Of a stretch of DNA of 64,000 bases, positions 38,850 through 46,575 are shown one piece after another. The notes beneath the pieces were generated by a model, which saw only the letters and a list, made by a program, of their open reading frames with translations, had not been told where the DNA came from and searched no databases. How positions within the stretch are numbered: position 1 is the stretch's first letter; each line of letters opens with the position of its first letter. The translations under genes and the position numbers were made by a program. Source of the stretch: a virus; IMG/VR virus record IMGVR_UViG_3300020390_000002, positions 1 to 64,000 of that record; one strand, written 5' to 3'.

Positions 38850-39413
38850 TCAAGCGGCCTGGTGGTCCTCAGATTCTTGATTCGGCAGCGCAAAGAACCC
38901 CATGTCGATCCCCCGGAAGAGACACTCCATCATCACCCTGACGTCGTACTCCGCAGCGTGGGCCTGCTCGGTGTCATAGTCGACGCCGAGCGCGAACGCC
39001 AGCTCCATGAGCTTCGGCTTCTTGCCGTCCGGCGTCGCCCACCGCGAGTCCAGGGTGTCGACCACACTCAGGTGCGTCGGCACCGGCTGCTTCACCCGAT
39101 TCAGCTCGGCTGCGAGGAACGGCACGTCGAACGACATGGCGTTATGGGCCACCAGCACATTGCACTTCGCCAGAATCTTGTTGACCTGCTCGGCCATCTG
39201 CTCGAACGTCGGGCAGCCTTCGAGGTCTTCGAGCGCGATGCGATGCACGGCCTGCGCCTTCGGGTCGATGCTGCGCCCCGGATAGATGCGCCGGGTGAAG
39301 TTCAGCAGCTCGCGCCGCGATGGCCAGTGATAGAGGATCAGCGAAATCTCGATGATCCGATGGTCGTTGAAGTCCAGCCCCGTCGTTTCGAGGTCGAATC
39401 CACCCAGGATCAT
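38850..39413 (-). CDS. DEDD-family 3'-5' exonuclease (DnaQ-like)
   Basis: A 187-residue exonuclease with the three acidic motifs of the DEDDh family: FDLETTG (residues 6-12), HNAMSFD (90-96) and HAAEYD (152-157). Such enzymes proofread or degrade DNA or RNA. The phage polymerase seen here is DnaE-type, which lacks a classical 3'-5' exonuclease domain, so this could be the separate proofreading subunit; an oligoribonuclease role is also possible. It is coupled to the 39410 gene. Confidence 0.88.
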   Translation of the reverse strand: MILGGFDLETTGLDFNDHRIIEISLILYHWPSRRELLNFTRRIYPGRSIDPKAQAVHRIALEDLEGCPTFEQMAEQVNKILAKCNVLVAHNAMSFDVPFLAAELNRVKQPVPTHLSVVDTLDSRWATPDGKKPKLMELAFALGVDYDTEQAHAAEYDVRVMMECLFRGIDMGFFALPNQESEDHQAA

Positions 39414-39850
39414 AGCTTGACCCAGCCGGTGCGGCCGACGATCTCGGCGATGAACTTGCGATAACCTTGCTCCGCTTCGAGATACGGTTGTTCTTCGGCC
39501 GAAAAATCCTTCTGCCGGTGCTCGCCGTCGATCGTGTAGCGGAACACCTCGTCTCCGGGCATCCAGTAGGCCGTGATGTAGTGGCCAGACTTGGAAAAGA
39601 CCTGCATGCCGATGAGCTCTTCGGGCATCCGGCTGGCTGTGTCGGCCGCCTGCTCAAGTATCCGGCGCACCTTGTCCGAACACAGGCCGCTGACGCTCGA
39701 CCATACGACCTGAACGCCACAGACCACCTCTTCGCGCGAAATGCGTCGCAGCTTGTGGTCGGTGAACAGGCGCTTGAGCGTATCAATCGCCTTGCGATCC
39801 AACTCTTCCTCGAAACTCGGGAAGTCCATCGACTCCGCGGTTGCACTCAT
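39410..39850 (-). CDS. Hypothetical protein, 146 residues
   Basis: A helical acidic N-terminal part and an ITAYWMPGDEVFRY beta segment. The ATG at 39850 overlaps the stop of the 39847 gene. The family is not recognised. Confidence 0.55.
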   Translation of the reverse strand: MSATAESMDFPSFEEELDRKAIDTLKRLFTDHKLRRISREEVVCGVQVVWSSVSGLCSDKVRRILEQAADTASRMPEELIGMQVFSKSGHYITAYWMPGDEVFRYTIDGEHRQKDFSAEEQPYLEAEQGYRKFIAEIVGRTGWVKL

Positions 39851-39881
39851 TCGGATTCTTCCTCGTTGGTGCCGGGCCGGT
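39846..39881. repeat. 36-bp direct repeat, copy 1
   Basis: A perfect 36-base repeat beginning CTCATTCGGATTC, repeated at 40022-40057 (spacing 176). It encodes the last ten residues (RPGTNEEESE) and the stop/start overlap of two neighbouring genes. Confidence 0.9.
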
Positions 39882-40026
39882 GCCTTTTGAGCGAGCCCAG
39901 GCGATTGATGATGTCGTCGATCACGTCTGAGGTGGTTTCTCGGGTGCCGCCGATACAGATCGAAGCCAGGCGCACGCACCCATCCATTAGGATTTGATGC
40001 GCCTGGCTGGGAGACGGCCCTCTCAT
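39847..40026 (-). CDS. Hypothetical protein, 59 residues, repeat-flanked
   Basis: A small protein sharing its last ten residues (RPGTNEEESE) with the 40023 protein through the 36-bp direct repeat. It is overlapped on both sides by ATGA. The N-terminal 49 residues differ from the neighbour, so this gene may have been inserted at, or duplicated with, the repeat. Confidence 0.55.
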   Translation of the reverse strand: MRGPSPSQAHQILMDGCVRLASICIGGTRETTSDVIDDIINRLGSLKRHRPGTNEEESE

Positions 40027-40057
40027 TCGGATTCTTCCTCGTTGGTGCCGGGCCGGT
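40022..40057. repeat. 36-bp direct repeat, copy 2
   Basis: Second copy of the repeat at 39846-39881; both lie at a gene end. Confidence 0.9.
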
Positions 40058-40304
40058 AACTCGGCCCGATTTGGGTTGCGATACGGGCGATCGTGTCGTC
40101 GACCAACAGGCGAACGTCAGCCGGGATGCCGGCATCGTTCATCGCCGCGAGACGCGCAAACGCCTCGGAGAGAATGTCGCGATGCTTTTCCAGGCGCTCG
40201 ATCTCGCGCTCGGCGCGCATCATGTCGGCGATGACGTTCTCGAGGGTGCGCTTGGCACCCTCGACCTCACGTCGCGAGAGCTGCTGCTTGCGGATCGTAT
40301 TCAT
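40023..40304 (-). CDS. Coiled-coil protein, 93 residues
   Basis: A long helix with heptads (TLENVIADMMRAEREIERLEK) and an acidic tail ending RPGTNEEESE. The ATG overlaps the stop of the 40301 gene. Unknown. Confidence 0.6.
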   Translation of the reverse strand: MNTIRKQQLSRREVEGAKRTLENVIADMMRAEREIERLEKHRDILSEAFARLAAMNDAGIPADVRLLVDDTIARIATQIGPSYRPGTNEEESE

Positions 40305-40885
40305 GCGGCCTTGTTGGTGATGCCGAGCATCGCGTTGATGTCGATCACCTTCATCGGCAGATTGACCGTCGGCGGGGCGTCCTCCGGCGGCATGAAGCGC
40401 TCTGCTTCCGGCCACAGGGCCAGGAGCTGGCTCGTCGTCTTGACGGCGTGAAGCAGGTCGTAGAGCCCGCGATCGATCTGTTCGATCTGCTTTTTGCATT
40501 CAACCAACCGTCCGACAGCCTTCGAATAGGCTTCGAATGCCCGCTGCTGCTTGGCGGTTTTCAGGGTCTCGCCGTCACCGCCCTCGGACCTCAGCCAGGC
40601 GGCGGGAAGACGCAGCCGCTTGCCGTCCATCCTGACGTAGGTGCCCTCACGGTCGCTGCTGGTGAGAAAGACGCGGAAGCCGTCGTGGCTCACGAAGAAA
40701 TCCTCGGGCACCGATCTGAAGGCGTCCAGCCGGTCGTCAAGCAAGATGTCGCGAAGGGCGATTACCGCCTTGTTCACGTCGCGGCCGGCTTTCTCCCGCT
40801 CTTTCGTGGCGGGCGCATCCTGCAGCGCCGCGCGCTTGATGGAACTGCGCAGGTTATCGCTGAGATTCTTGGATTTACGGGCCAT
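40301..40885 (-). CDS. Nmad5-like phage protein
   Basis: A 194-residue basic helical protein. A C-terminal sequence with LLALWPEAERFMP, then LPMKVIDINAMLGI resembles a phage family with an AWPEG-x-x-FF, then LNAMLGI ending (nucleotide-modification-associated domain 5, recalled from memory). Family knowledge: its partners are thought to act on modified nucleotides, but the reaction is unknown. AAGGAG lies nine bases before the ATG. Confidence 0.6.
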   Translation of the reverse strand: MARKSKNLSDNLRSSIKRAALQDAPATKEREKAGRDVNKAVIALRDILLDDRLDAFRSVPEDFFVSHDGFRVFLTSSDREGTYVRMDGKRLRLPAAWLRSEGGDGETLKTAKQQRAFEAYSKAVGRLVECKKQIEQIDRGLYDLLHAVKTTSQLLALWPEAERFMPPEDAPPTVNLPMKVIDINAMLGITNKAA

Positions 40886-40958
40886 ATTTTTCTCCTTTGT
40901 GCTGTGTAGTAGACTGATTTTGTTGGATTAGAAGCGGCTGATCACGCTTAGGTGACGG

Positions 40959-41564
40959 TCAGTGCGTCCCTGCCACCTTCGCCAGCTCCATGTCGTCCTG
41001 CTGCAGGCTGTGCCGCATGGTGTCGAGCATTTCGACCCGCTGATCGAGCGCCGTTACCGACGGCCGGCAGAGCATCGCTCGGCATCTATTCAGATCGAAT
41101 GCGACGCCACGCACGATAGCGTTGAACTGCGCCATGTAGGCCGTGTTGGGCTCGGCCTTGCCCTCTTCGGCAGCGATCGGTATGCCCGGCTGCAGGATCA
41201 AGACGCCGCCGAAATAACGGTCGGTCAGGTTCAGACAGGCGGTGACGTATTTCGACACGATCACTTCCATGACGCCGGACGTGCAGTTGCGGGCGTCCGC
41301 GAGCGTGTACGCGATCAGGTCGAGCGGCGTGCGGTCGCTGATGAACACGCCGCCGGCCTCTTTGAACAGCTCAGTGAAGTGCGCCAGCAACGCCTGTTGC
41401 AGCAACATTCGAGATGCGAACGGGATCGGCCGATCGACAGGAATCCCCATGACTTGCGCGATGGCGCCGACATTGGTTTCGATGAACGGGATGTCTGCCA
41501 GCTCCGCGTAAGCCCTGGCGAGTGTGGTTTTGCCCGTGCGGTGGGCGCCGGTGAGTCCGAGCAT
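40959..41564 (-). CDS. P-loop kinase
   Basis: A 201-residue P-loop protein with Walker A GAHRTGKT (residues 6-13), a FISDRTPLDLIAYTL segment typical of the AAA_28/NadR-like group, and a C-terminal helical lid. Such phage kinases phosphorylate nucleosides, deoxynucleotides or modified bases; the substrate is not evident. It shares an operon with the Nmad5-like and exonuclease genes. AGGAGG lies eight bases before the ATG. Two operators and a promoter lie upstream. Confidence 0.75.
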   Translation of the reverse strand: MLGLTGAHRTGKTTLARAYAELADIPFIETNVGAIAQVMGIPVDRPIPFASRMLLQQALLAHFTELFKEAGGVFISDRTPLDLIAYTLADARNCTSGVMEVIVSKYVTACLNLTDRYFGGVLILQPGIPIAAEEGKAEPNTAYMAQFNAIVRGVAFDLNRCRAMLCRPSVTALDQRVEMLDTMRHSLQQDDMELAKVAGTH

Positions 41565-41578
41565 GTATTCCCTCCTTG

Positions 41579-41594
41579 AGGTCAGCGCTGAACC
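41579..41594. promoter_or_regulatory. Operator palindrome, leader copy
   Basis: AGGTCAGCGCTGAACC, 22 bases downstream of a second copy (41601-41616); the centres are two helical turns apart. Confidence 0.65.
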
Positions 41595-41600
41595 CCTATT

Positions 41601-41616
41601 GACTCAGCGCTGACTT
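41601..41616. promoter_or_regulatory. Operator palindrome, promoter-proximal copy
   Basis: GACTCAGCGCTGACTT lies just downstream of the -10 of the 41564 gene promoter. Confidence 0.75.
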
Positions 41617-41619
41617 ATC

Positions 41620-41647
41620 ATTTTAGACGAAAGCAAACGGTTTGCAA
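41620..41647 (-). promoter_or_regulatory. Sigma70-type promoter
   Basis: On the minus strand TTGCAA (41642-41647), 16 bases, TAAAAT (41620-41625). Two operators follow, the only tandem pair in the window. Confidence 0.68.
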
Positions 41648-41654
41648 GCCCTGG

Positions 41655-42050
41655 CTAGTAGCTGCCGCTGGCACCACCACCGCCGAAGTCGCCACCGCCG
41701 CCGGAGAAGCTGCTGCCGCCCGCATCGTGGCCGCCCCAGCCGAAGCCATCGCCACCCATGCCGAAGCCCATGCCGGCCCCGTACAGGCTGGCTGAGCGCA
41801 TCTCCTCGTCTTCATCGTCGAGCCGCCGGCGGCGCGCTCGTTCGGCCTCGCGGTGCCGGCGCTCCGATTCCTCGACGATGCGCCGCGCCGTCCAGCCATC
41901 GGTGATGCTGTCCTCGTCGTCGGCTTCGTCCAGCTCCGGGGTGTCGGTATAGCGCGCGTGAACTTCGTCCAGGCGGTCGTCCATGAAGGCCGCCAGCCGC
42001 TCTTCCCGACGCCGCGCGTAGAGTGCTTTGATCCGGGCGATTATGCCCAT
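41655..42050 (-). CDS. Hypothetical protein with Gly-rich tail
   Basis: A 131-residue protein: a basic helical start, an acidic centre, an Arg-rich helix, then a 40-residue Gly/Ser/Phe-rich tail ending GGGGASGSY. The tail composition resembles low-complexity Gly-rich ends seen on some membrane-associated or SSB-like proteins. No known domain is visible. AAGGAG lies before the ATG. Confidence 0.6.
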   Translation of the reverse strand: MGIIARIKALYARRREERLAAFMDDRLDEVHARYTDTPELDEADDEDSITDGWTARRIVEESERRHREAERARRRRLDDEDEEMRSASLYGAGMGFGMGGDGFGWGGHDAGGSSFSGGGGDFGGGGASGSY

Positions 42051-42064
42051 AGTTATCTCCTTTT

Positions 42065-42080
42065 GAGTCAGTGGTGAATT
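42065..42080. promoter_or_regulatory. Operator palindrome
   Basis: GAGTCAGTGGTGAATT lies in the leader of the 42050 gene, next to a GATAAT-like -10. Confidence 0.6.
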
Positions 42081-42082
42081 AT

Positions 42083-42490
42083 CTATGCGGTCGCGTGGGA
42101 GCCGCCCGTGTGGACGGCATCACAGCCGGAGCCGCCCGTGTGGGCGGGGATGTAGCCGAAGTCCTGGCGCTGACGCACTACGCGCAGGGGCTCATTGCCC
42201 GAGTCGAGGCGGGTGCAGATCGTCAGCTCCGCTTTCGGCAGATTCCACCGCGCGACCTCGTTGCCGGCGTGGAAGAACAGGCCGAACATGCCGTTGTTGC
42301 GATCGGTGACGACCATCGACTGATCGAACCGCACGCCGAGCGCCTCGAGCGCGAGCTGGCCGAAGTTGATGCCTTCGATCGTGACGCCGCCGCAGACACT
42401 GCGCCGCAGGCCACGTGCGCCGTGCTTGTTGCGCAGGTCATCCATGCGATGACCGACCTGGGCCAGAATTACGTCTTGCTTGGTTTCCAT
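42083..42490 (-). CDS. Hypothetical protein downstream of thymidylate synthase
   Basis: A 135-residue protein. The C-terminus carries an imperfect Gly-Gly-Ser repeat (HTGGSGCDAVHTGGS), matching a short DNA repeat (GAGCCGCCCGTGTGG twice). Its ATG overlaps the thymidylate synthase stop. The function is unknown. Confidence 0.6.
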   Translation of the reverse strand: METKQDVILAQVGHRMDDLRNKHGARGLRRSVCGGVTIEGINFGQLALEALGVRFDQSMVVTDRNNGMFGLFFHAGNEVARWNLPKAELTICTRLDSGNEPLRVVRQRQDFGYIPAHTGGSGCDAVHTGGSHATA

Positions 42491-43977
42491 CAGATTGCTA
42501 CCTCCGCAGAGATTTTCGGGTGTGAGTTGTAGCCCTGGAGATCGAAGTCGTCGTAGACGAACTCGTCGATGGTGGCGCGCGGTGCGATCACCATTCGGGG
42601 CGGCAGCCGGGGCTCACGGCTGAGCTGTTCTTGCACCTGCTCGAGGTGATTCGAATAGATATGGGCGTCGCCGATGGTGTGGACGAAGGTCTGCGGCACG
42701 TGGCCGGTCACCCGCGCGACCATCATGGTCAGCAGCGCATACGAGGCGATGTTGAACGGCACGCCCAGGAACAGGTCGGCGCTGCGCTGATAGAGCTGGC
42801 AAGAGAGTCCGCGGCGCGGGATGTTGGCGCGGTCCATCGCGTCATGCCCGCCCCAGCCGCCCTTCGGCTCGCCCCACTGCTGGCGATACAGCTCGCAGCG
42901 GTGACCCAGGGTCAGCGGCTGGGAGTAGAACTGGAACAGCAGATGGCACGGCGGCAGCGCCATCAGCTCCACTTGCCCCGGATTCCATGCGGAAACGATA
43001 TGCCGGCGACCATCGGGGTTAGTCTTGAGACCCTCGATCACGTTGGCGAGCTGATCCACCCCATCATTGAGGTTTTCTACGGATACCAGCTCGAACCCGT
43101 ATCGTTTTTTACCGAGCTTCGGGTCGACCCAGAGATCTGACAGGTTTCGACCATCAACGGCACGGCCGTCTGCATTCATGCGCTCGCAGAAAGCCGCTAT
43201 GTTGGTGAACTGATACGACCTGTTTTCATCCTTGATCGTGTAGAGCTTGTTCGCGCCAAAGCCCGCGTTCGCTTCGTCGGTCACCCAAACACAATGTTCA
43301 GGGGCATAGACGAAGCCGTTACCCGCGGAGTCCTTATCGAGAACGTATCGTCGATCAGACTTTACCTTGTCCGAGTATCCCGGCAGCCGCTCGGCGTCCG
43401 CCGCGAATGCGGCGAACTCCAACCAGCGGTTGCAAACCGAAACGCCGCGCGCGCCATATCTCGCGTAGCTAGGCGAGTGAATGTCATAGCAGCGCGCGAC
43501 CATCCCTTCCCATGTTTTACCCAGAGCGTGCTTGGACTTGCCGGCGCCATTAGCTACGCCGAGATAGGTAGCGGCAACACCCTCCCGCAGTTTGGGCGTC
43601 GGCTGCGGCACACTTTCCGGCCGCTTGCCGTAGCGTCGCCAGGACCAGCCGTACACCGGCCCCAGATCCCCGTTCTCGTCGGCCCACTCGTCCCATATCC
43701 GCACGCCGTTTTCTTTCAGGTAGCGGATATTGGTGTCGCCGCGGATGAACCACAGCAGCTCATGGATCACCGACTTCAGGTGAACCTTCTTGGTGGTCAG
43801 CAGCGGGAAGCCGCGCGCCAGGTTGAAGCGCATCTGGGCGCCGAAGTAGCTGATCGTGCCGGTGCCGGTGCGATCGTCCTTCTCGACGCCATGCAGCAAC
43901 ACCCGGGTGAGCAGGTTCAGATATTCCGCCTCGTTGGCTACGCTGGCGGCGAACAGTGCGTTGTGGGGGCTACTCAT
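42490..43977 (-). CDS. thyA: Thymidylate synthase with in-frame HNH endonuclease domain
   Basis: A 495-residue protein that reads as a thymidylate synthase split by an in-frame insertion. Residues 1-133 and 307-495 together give a ThyA of normal size: RTGTGT near 36, the catalytic Cys in [11 protein letters not shown] (about 344), [20 protein letters not shown] with the Asn that selects dUMP, and the C-terminal [10 protein letters not shown]. Residues 134-306 encode an HNH homing endonuclease ([39 protein letters not shown]) and a NUMOD-like DNA-binding tail. No intein splicing residues are visible at the borders, so the product may be a fusion or the DNA may be a group I intron. ThyA makes dTMP or a modified dUMP. 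Confidence 0.85.
   Translation of the reverse strand: MSSPHNALFAASVANEAEYLNLLTRVLLHGVEKDDRTGTGTISYFGAQMRFNLARGFPLLTTKKVHLKSVIHELLWFIRGDTNIRYLKENGVRIWDEWADENGDLGPVYGWSWRRYGKRPESVPQPTPKLREGVAATYLGVANGAGKSKHALGKTWEGMVARCYDIHSPSYARYGARGVSVCNRWLEFAAFAADAERLPGYSDKVKSDRRYVLDKDSAGNGFVYAPEHCVWVTDEANAGFGANKLYTIKDENRSYQFTNIAAFCERMNADGRAVDGRNLSDLWVDPKLGKKRYGFELVSVENLNDGVDQLANVIEGLKTNPDGRRHIVSAWNPGQVELMALPPCHLLFQFYSQPLTLGHRCELYRQQWGEPKGGWGGHDAMDRANIPRRGLSCQLYQRSADLFLGVPFNIASYALLTMMVARVTGHVPQTFVHTIGDAHIYSNHLEQVQEQLSREPRLPPRMVIAPRATIDEFVYDDFDLQGYNSHPKISAEVAI
43060..43578 (-). mobile_element. HNH homing endonuclease insertion in thyA
   Basis: About 173 codons inserted between the ThyA segments ending KLREG and starting VDQLANV. 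The insert is in frame, has no stop codon and carries the Cys and His pattern of a phage HNH enzyme. Base composition is less GC-rich than the surrounding thyA. Confidence 0.7.
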
Positions 43978-44338
43978 CGGCGCCGCGCTCCTTCATGGCT
44001 TGCGCCAGGTAGAGGTCGAAATCCCTGGTCTTTGCGCTAGCCGAATGCTCCATGACATCGGCGTAGTCGCTTTCCAAGTCGGGATGGATCACGTGGACCA
44101 GCTCTTTCGGGTCCGTGCCGTCGGTGTCGTAGTCGAGGATCGTGACCTGCACCGGCAGGTTCGATTCGATGCCCTGCGCGACGCCGCCGCGAACGTGAAT
44201 GATCACGTGGGCTTCGGGGTCGGCGCAGCGACAGCGCATGACGCTTTTCGGGATACTGCCGAAATACGGCGGCGCGGGCGGCGGAGCTGGGCGTTGGGCG
44301 CCCTCCGGCGGGTTGGGATTGGAGCCTTTCTTACTCAT
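43970..44338 (-). CDS. Hypothetical protein upstream of thyA
   Basis: A 122-residue protein with a Pro-rich start, C-x-C residues (MRCRCAD) and a beta segment VQVTILDYDTDG. Its end overlaps the thyA start by eight bases, so the two are probably co-translated. CAGGAG precedes the ATG at 44338. Confidence 0.6.
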   Translation of the reverse strand: MSKKGSNPNPPEGAQRPAPPPAPPYFGSIPKSVMRCRCADPEAHVIIHVRGGVAQGIESNLPVQVTILDYDTDGTDPKELVHVIHPDLESDYADVMEHSASAKTRDFDLYLAQAMKERGADE

Positions 44339-44420
44339 TTCGTCTCCTGCGTGTTGCGTTGGAGTTATTGTTGAATCGGGCAGACGGGCACGCACGCATC
44401 GGCGCACGTGCCCCTTGCTG

Positions 44421-44810
44421 TTAGCCGCTGATGCTCGTTTCCAGATCGATATTCGGGATGATCGATTGAGGCTTGAAGATCACGCGGTAGTGGAAGGTGC
44501 TGGCCTTCGTAGAATCGAGCTGCTCCGAGAAGTAGGTCACGTTGTCGCTCAGCCCCAGGTGATGCTTCTTGAGTTCGCCGTTTTCCGTCATGCAGAGCAC
44601 GCGCAAAACGCTGGAGCCGATGTCGATCGAGCAGCGCCCCTCGATTACCAGCATGTATTTGTCGGTGATGCCGTTGTAGAAGACGATCCGGCGGTTCAGC
44701 TCGAACTCGTCGCCGGCCTTGGACAGGTTTCGGGATGCAACGGTGGCAGCCGTATCGCAGCCGGCCAGGAGCGGCAGAGCCAGGCAGGCCGCAATGATGA
44801 GTTTTTTCAT
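44421..44810 (-). CDS. Beta-sandwich-type phage lipoprotein
   Basis: A 129-residue secreted lipoprotein: signal KKLIIAACLALPLLAGC with the lipobox LAGC, then a beta-rich domain with NRRIVFYNGITDKY and HHLGLSDNVTYFSEQL. These segments match a common phage lipoprotein family whose cell role is not established (superinfection exclusion is suggested). I prefer ATG 44810 because of the AGGGGGG upstream. It lies behind a class 2 promoter region near 44370. Confidence 0.78.
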   Translation of the reverse strand: MKKLIIAACLALPLLAGCDTAATVASRNLSKAGDEFELNRRIVFYNGITDKYMLVIEGRCSIDIGSSVLRVLCMTENGELKKHHLGLSDNVTYFSEQLDSTKASTFHYRVIFKPQSIIPNIDLETSISG

Positions 44811-44820
44811 GGGCACCCCC

Positions 44821-45339
44821 CTATGCCGCGGACGCGGCTGCGTTTTTGGCAGCCTCGATCGCCATGTCCGAGAAGTCGGCTTCGGCGTAGTCCGGCCCCT
44901 TCACCCACTTGTGGTTGTCGCGGCGCTTGCAGATCGCCTTGCCGGGGATCGGGGTCGGCTCGAAGTAGACCTCGTCCACCGTGAGCTCGTGGGTGGCCAG
45001 ATGGTCGACGATCTGCTCGTCGGTCATGCCGCCCGGCCAGAGCTTGCTGAGATTCGCCTCGTGAATGCGGGCGGTCACGATCTTGCCGTTGACGCCGGCC
45101 TCGACGAACGTGCCGTCGACGAAATACTTGATGTCGCCCAGCGCATCGACGAACTGGGCGAAGTCGCCGGCCTCGATAGCCTGAAACAGCTCCACCAATT
45201 CCGACTTGATGTAGTCGGCGCGCTGGGTCATGCGAAGCTCGGTCATGAGCGTCGGGCGGTTGGCGATCGGGTGCCCGGCGATCTCGTGCATTTCACGCAC
45301 CATCGTCTGCGATCCCACCAGGGTGTAGTCCTTGGACAT
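44821..45339 (-). CDS. MazG/HisE-like nucleotide pyrophosphohydrolase
   Basis: A 172-residue protein; residues 20-90 show the all-alpha NTP pyrophosphatase pattern: SELVELFQAIEAGD followed by VDALGDIKYFVDGT with the acidic metal residues, then IHEANLSKL. Such enzymes hydrolyse dNTPs or other nucleotides. The start at 45339 has AAGGAG upstream; a long upstream frame extends into the neighbour but has no ribosome site. A hairpin (45359-45381) lies in the leader. Confidence 0.75.
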   Translation of the reverse strand: MSKDYTLVGSQTMVREMHEIAGHPIANRPTLMTELRMTQRADYIKSELVELFQAIEAGDFAQFVDALGDIKYFVDGTFVEAGVNGKIVTARIHEANLSKLWPGGMTDEQIVDHLATHELTVDEVYFEPTPIPGKAICKRRDNHKWVKGPDYAEADFSDMAIEAAKNAAASAA

Positions 45340-45358
45340 CGGTTCTCCTTGCGTTGAC

Positions 45359-45381
45359 GGGCGCGGCCGTATGCCGCGCCC
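45359..45381 (-). terminator. GC-rich hairpin between genes
   Basis: Perfect 9-bp stem GGGCGCGGC / GCCGCGCCC with a 5-base loop and no T tail. It may slow RNA polymerase or protect RNA ends. Confidence 0.45.
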
Positions 45382-45404
45382 TGTGTGGTTGGTCCTGTGG
45401 CCGG

Positions 45405-46415
45405 TTAGACGTGACAATCGATCGCGGTCAGGATCGTGTCGTCGTCCAGAGCGTCGAGCACGGCCCATGCCTTGTCGTGCCATTCATCGGCGCCCTGTTC
45501 GTTGCTCACGCAGCCGAACCAGCCCATTTCGCCCTGCTCCATCCACTCGCCGTCGACCAGCAGGGCGAAGGGAGTGATGGCCTTCTTGCGGGCGCGCTCG
45601 ATGAAGGCGTCGCGATCGCCTGCGCAGAAGTGCTTGCGCAAAGACCCGGCGACCCAGATCAGGTCCTGGTCCAGTTCTTTCAGGGCTATGATCGCCGGGT
45701 GCTTGTTGTGCTCGTCCCGTGCGGTATCGATGTCGCCGCCGGTCTCGTTGTGCCGATCGCGGATTTCGTCCCAGCAGGGCAGCTGGCTGAGGTCGGTGAT
45801 GGCGGCGGCGCGATCGAACTCAGCGGCAGCCTTTTCGCCGGCTTTGGTCATCATCGCCTCGAAGTCGATGTCACCCTTGCGCAGGCTGTCGGCGCGGCCT
45901 TCCTCGGCCGGCTCGGTCATAAGTCCGGGGCGGCCGATCTTGCCGCTCTGCACGCCGGGCTTGGTCTTGAAGTAGCCGGTCCAGCGACCGCCGACGAGAT
46001 ACCAATCCCACTTTGCGTTCGGATTCTCGAAGTAGCCGAAGCGGGGTTCGTCGTAGCCATCGATCTGACGAGGGTCGAAACCGTGATACTCATGGGCGAA
46101 CTCTTCGAGCGAGCCGTAGATTTCCTTGTTCGGCTTCTCGATCTCGGTCGCGCCTTCGGGCAGGACCAGCTCGCGACGTGCGAAGAGCGTATCGTCGACC
46201 GGCTTGTAGACCTCGTCGCTGTAGCGCGGGATCTCGCGGCCGTCGGGCATGCGCACCATTGACCGGGTGCCGTTCTCGTAACCATCGACGACATCATCGG
46301 TCTCATCGTGGAACTTCAGGTATTCCGCAGGGCAGTCACCCATGTTGTTTTCCTGAAACGGCGCGAGCGCGGCGTCCACGTCTTCTCCGGCCACGATTAC
46401 TACGAAATGACTCAT
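45405..46415 (-). CDS. Hypothetical protein, 336 residues
   Basis: An acidic alpha/beta protein beginning MSHFVVIVAGEDVDAAL, a start shared by large uncharacterised phage proteins, with a central WDWYLVGGRWTGYF segment. AAGGAG precedes the ATG. The function is unknown; an operator and its promoter region lie directly upstream. Confidence 0.7.
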   Translation of the reverse strand: MSHFVVIVAGEDVDAALAPFQENNMGDCPAEYLKFHDETDDVVDGYENGTRSMVRMPDGREIPRYSDEVYKPVDDTLFARRELVLPEGATEIEKPNKEIYGSLEEFAHEYHGFDPRQIDGYDEPRFGYFENPNAKWDWYLVGGRWTGYFKTKPGVQSGKIGRPGLMTEPAEEGRADSLRKGDIDFEAMMTKAGEKAAAEFDRAAAITDLSQLPCWDEIRDRHNETGGDIDTARDEHNKHPAIIALKELDQDLIWVAGSLRKHFCAGDRDAFIERARKKAITPFALLVDGEWMEQGEMGWFGCVSNEQGADEWHDKAWAVLDALDDDTILTAIDCHV

Positions 46416-46432
46416 AGGCTGTTCTCCTTGTT

Positions 46433-46448
46433 ATGTCAGTGCTGAGTT
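46433..46448. promoter_or_regulatory. Operator palindrome
   Basis: ATGTCAGTGCTGAGTT in the leader of the 46415 gene. Confidence 0.7.
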
Positions 46449-46501
46449 ATCTTTGGGAGCGCGGCTTTGCGCTCGTTTCGTTTCAGAGCGCTTATGATGC
46501 G

Positions 46502-46546
46502 CAAAAAAATGCGAGTTGTAAATCAGTGGTGACTTACAACCCGCAT
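46502..46546 (-). terminator. Strong terminator containing an operator palindrome
   Basis: On the minus strand a 17-bp stem (46509-46525 with 46530-46546, two G-U pairs) with a 4-base loop is followed by seven T. The apex of the stem is the sequence AAGTCACCACTGATTT, a member of the operator family (46520-46535). It ends nrdB transcription. Confidence 0.85.
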
Positions 46547-46575
46547 AGTATTTTCCTATCGTCGGACGACGGTCG

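Noticed and set aside
43060-43578. Intein inside ThyA
   Set aside because: No N-terminal Cys/Ser/Thr or C-terminal His-Asn borders and no splicing blocks were found; an HNH fusion or intron is more likely.
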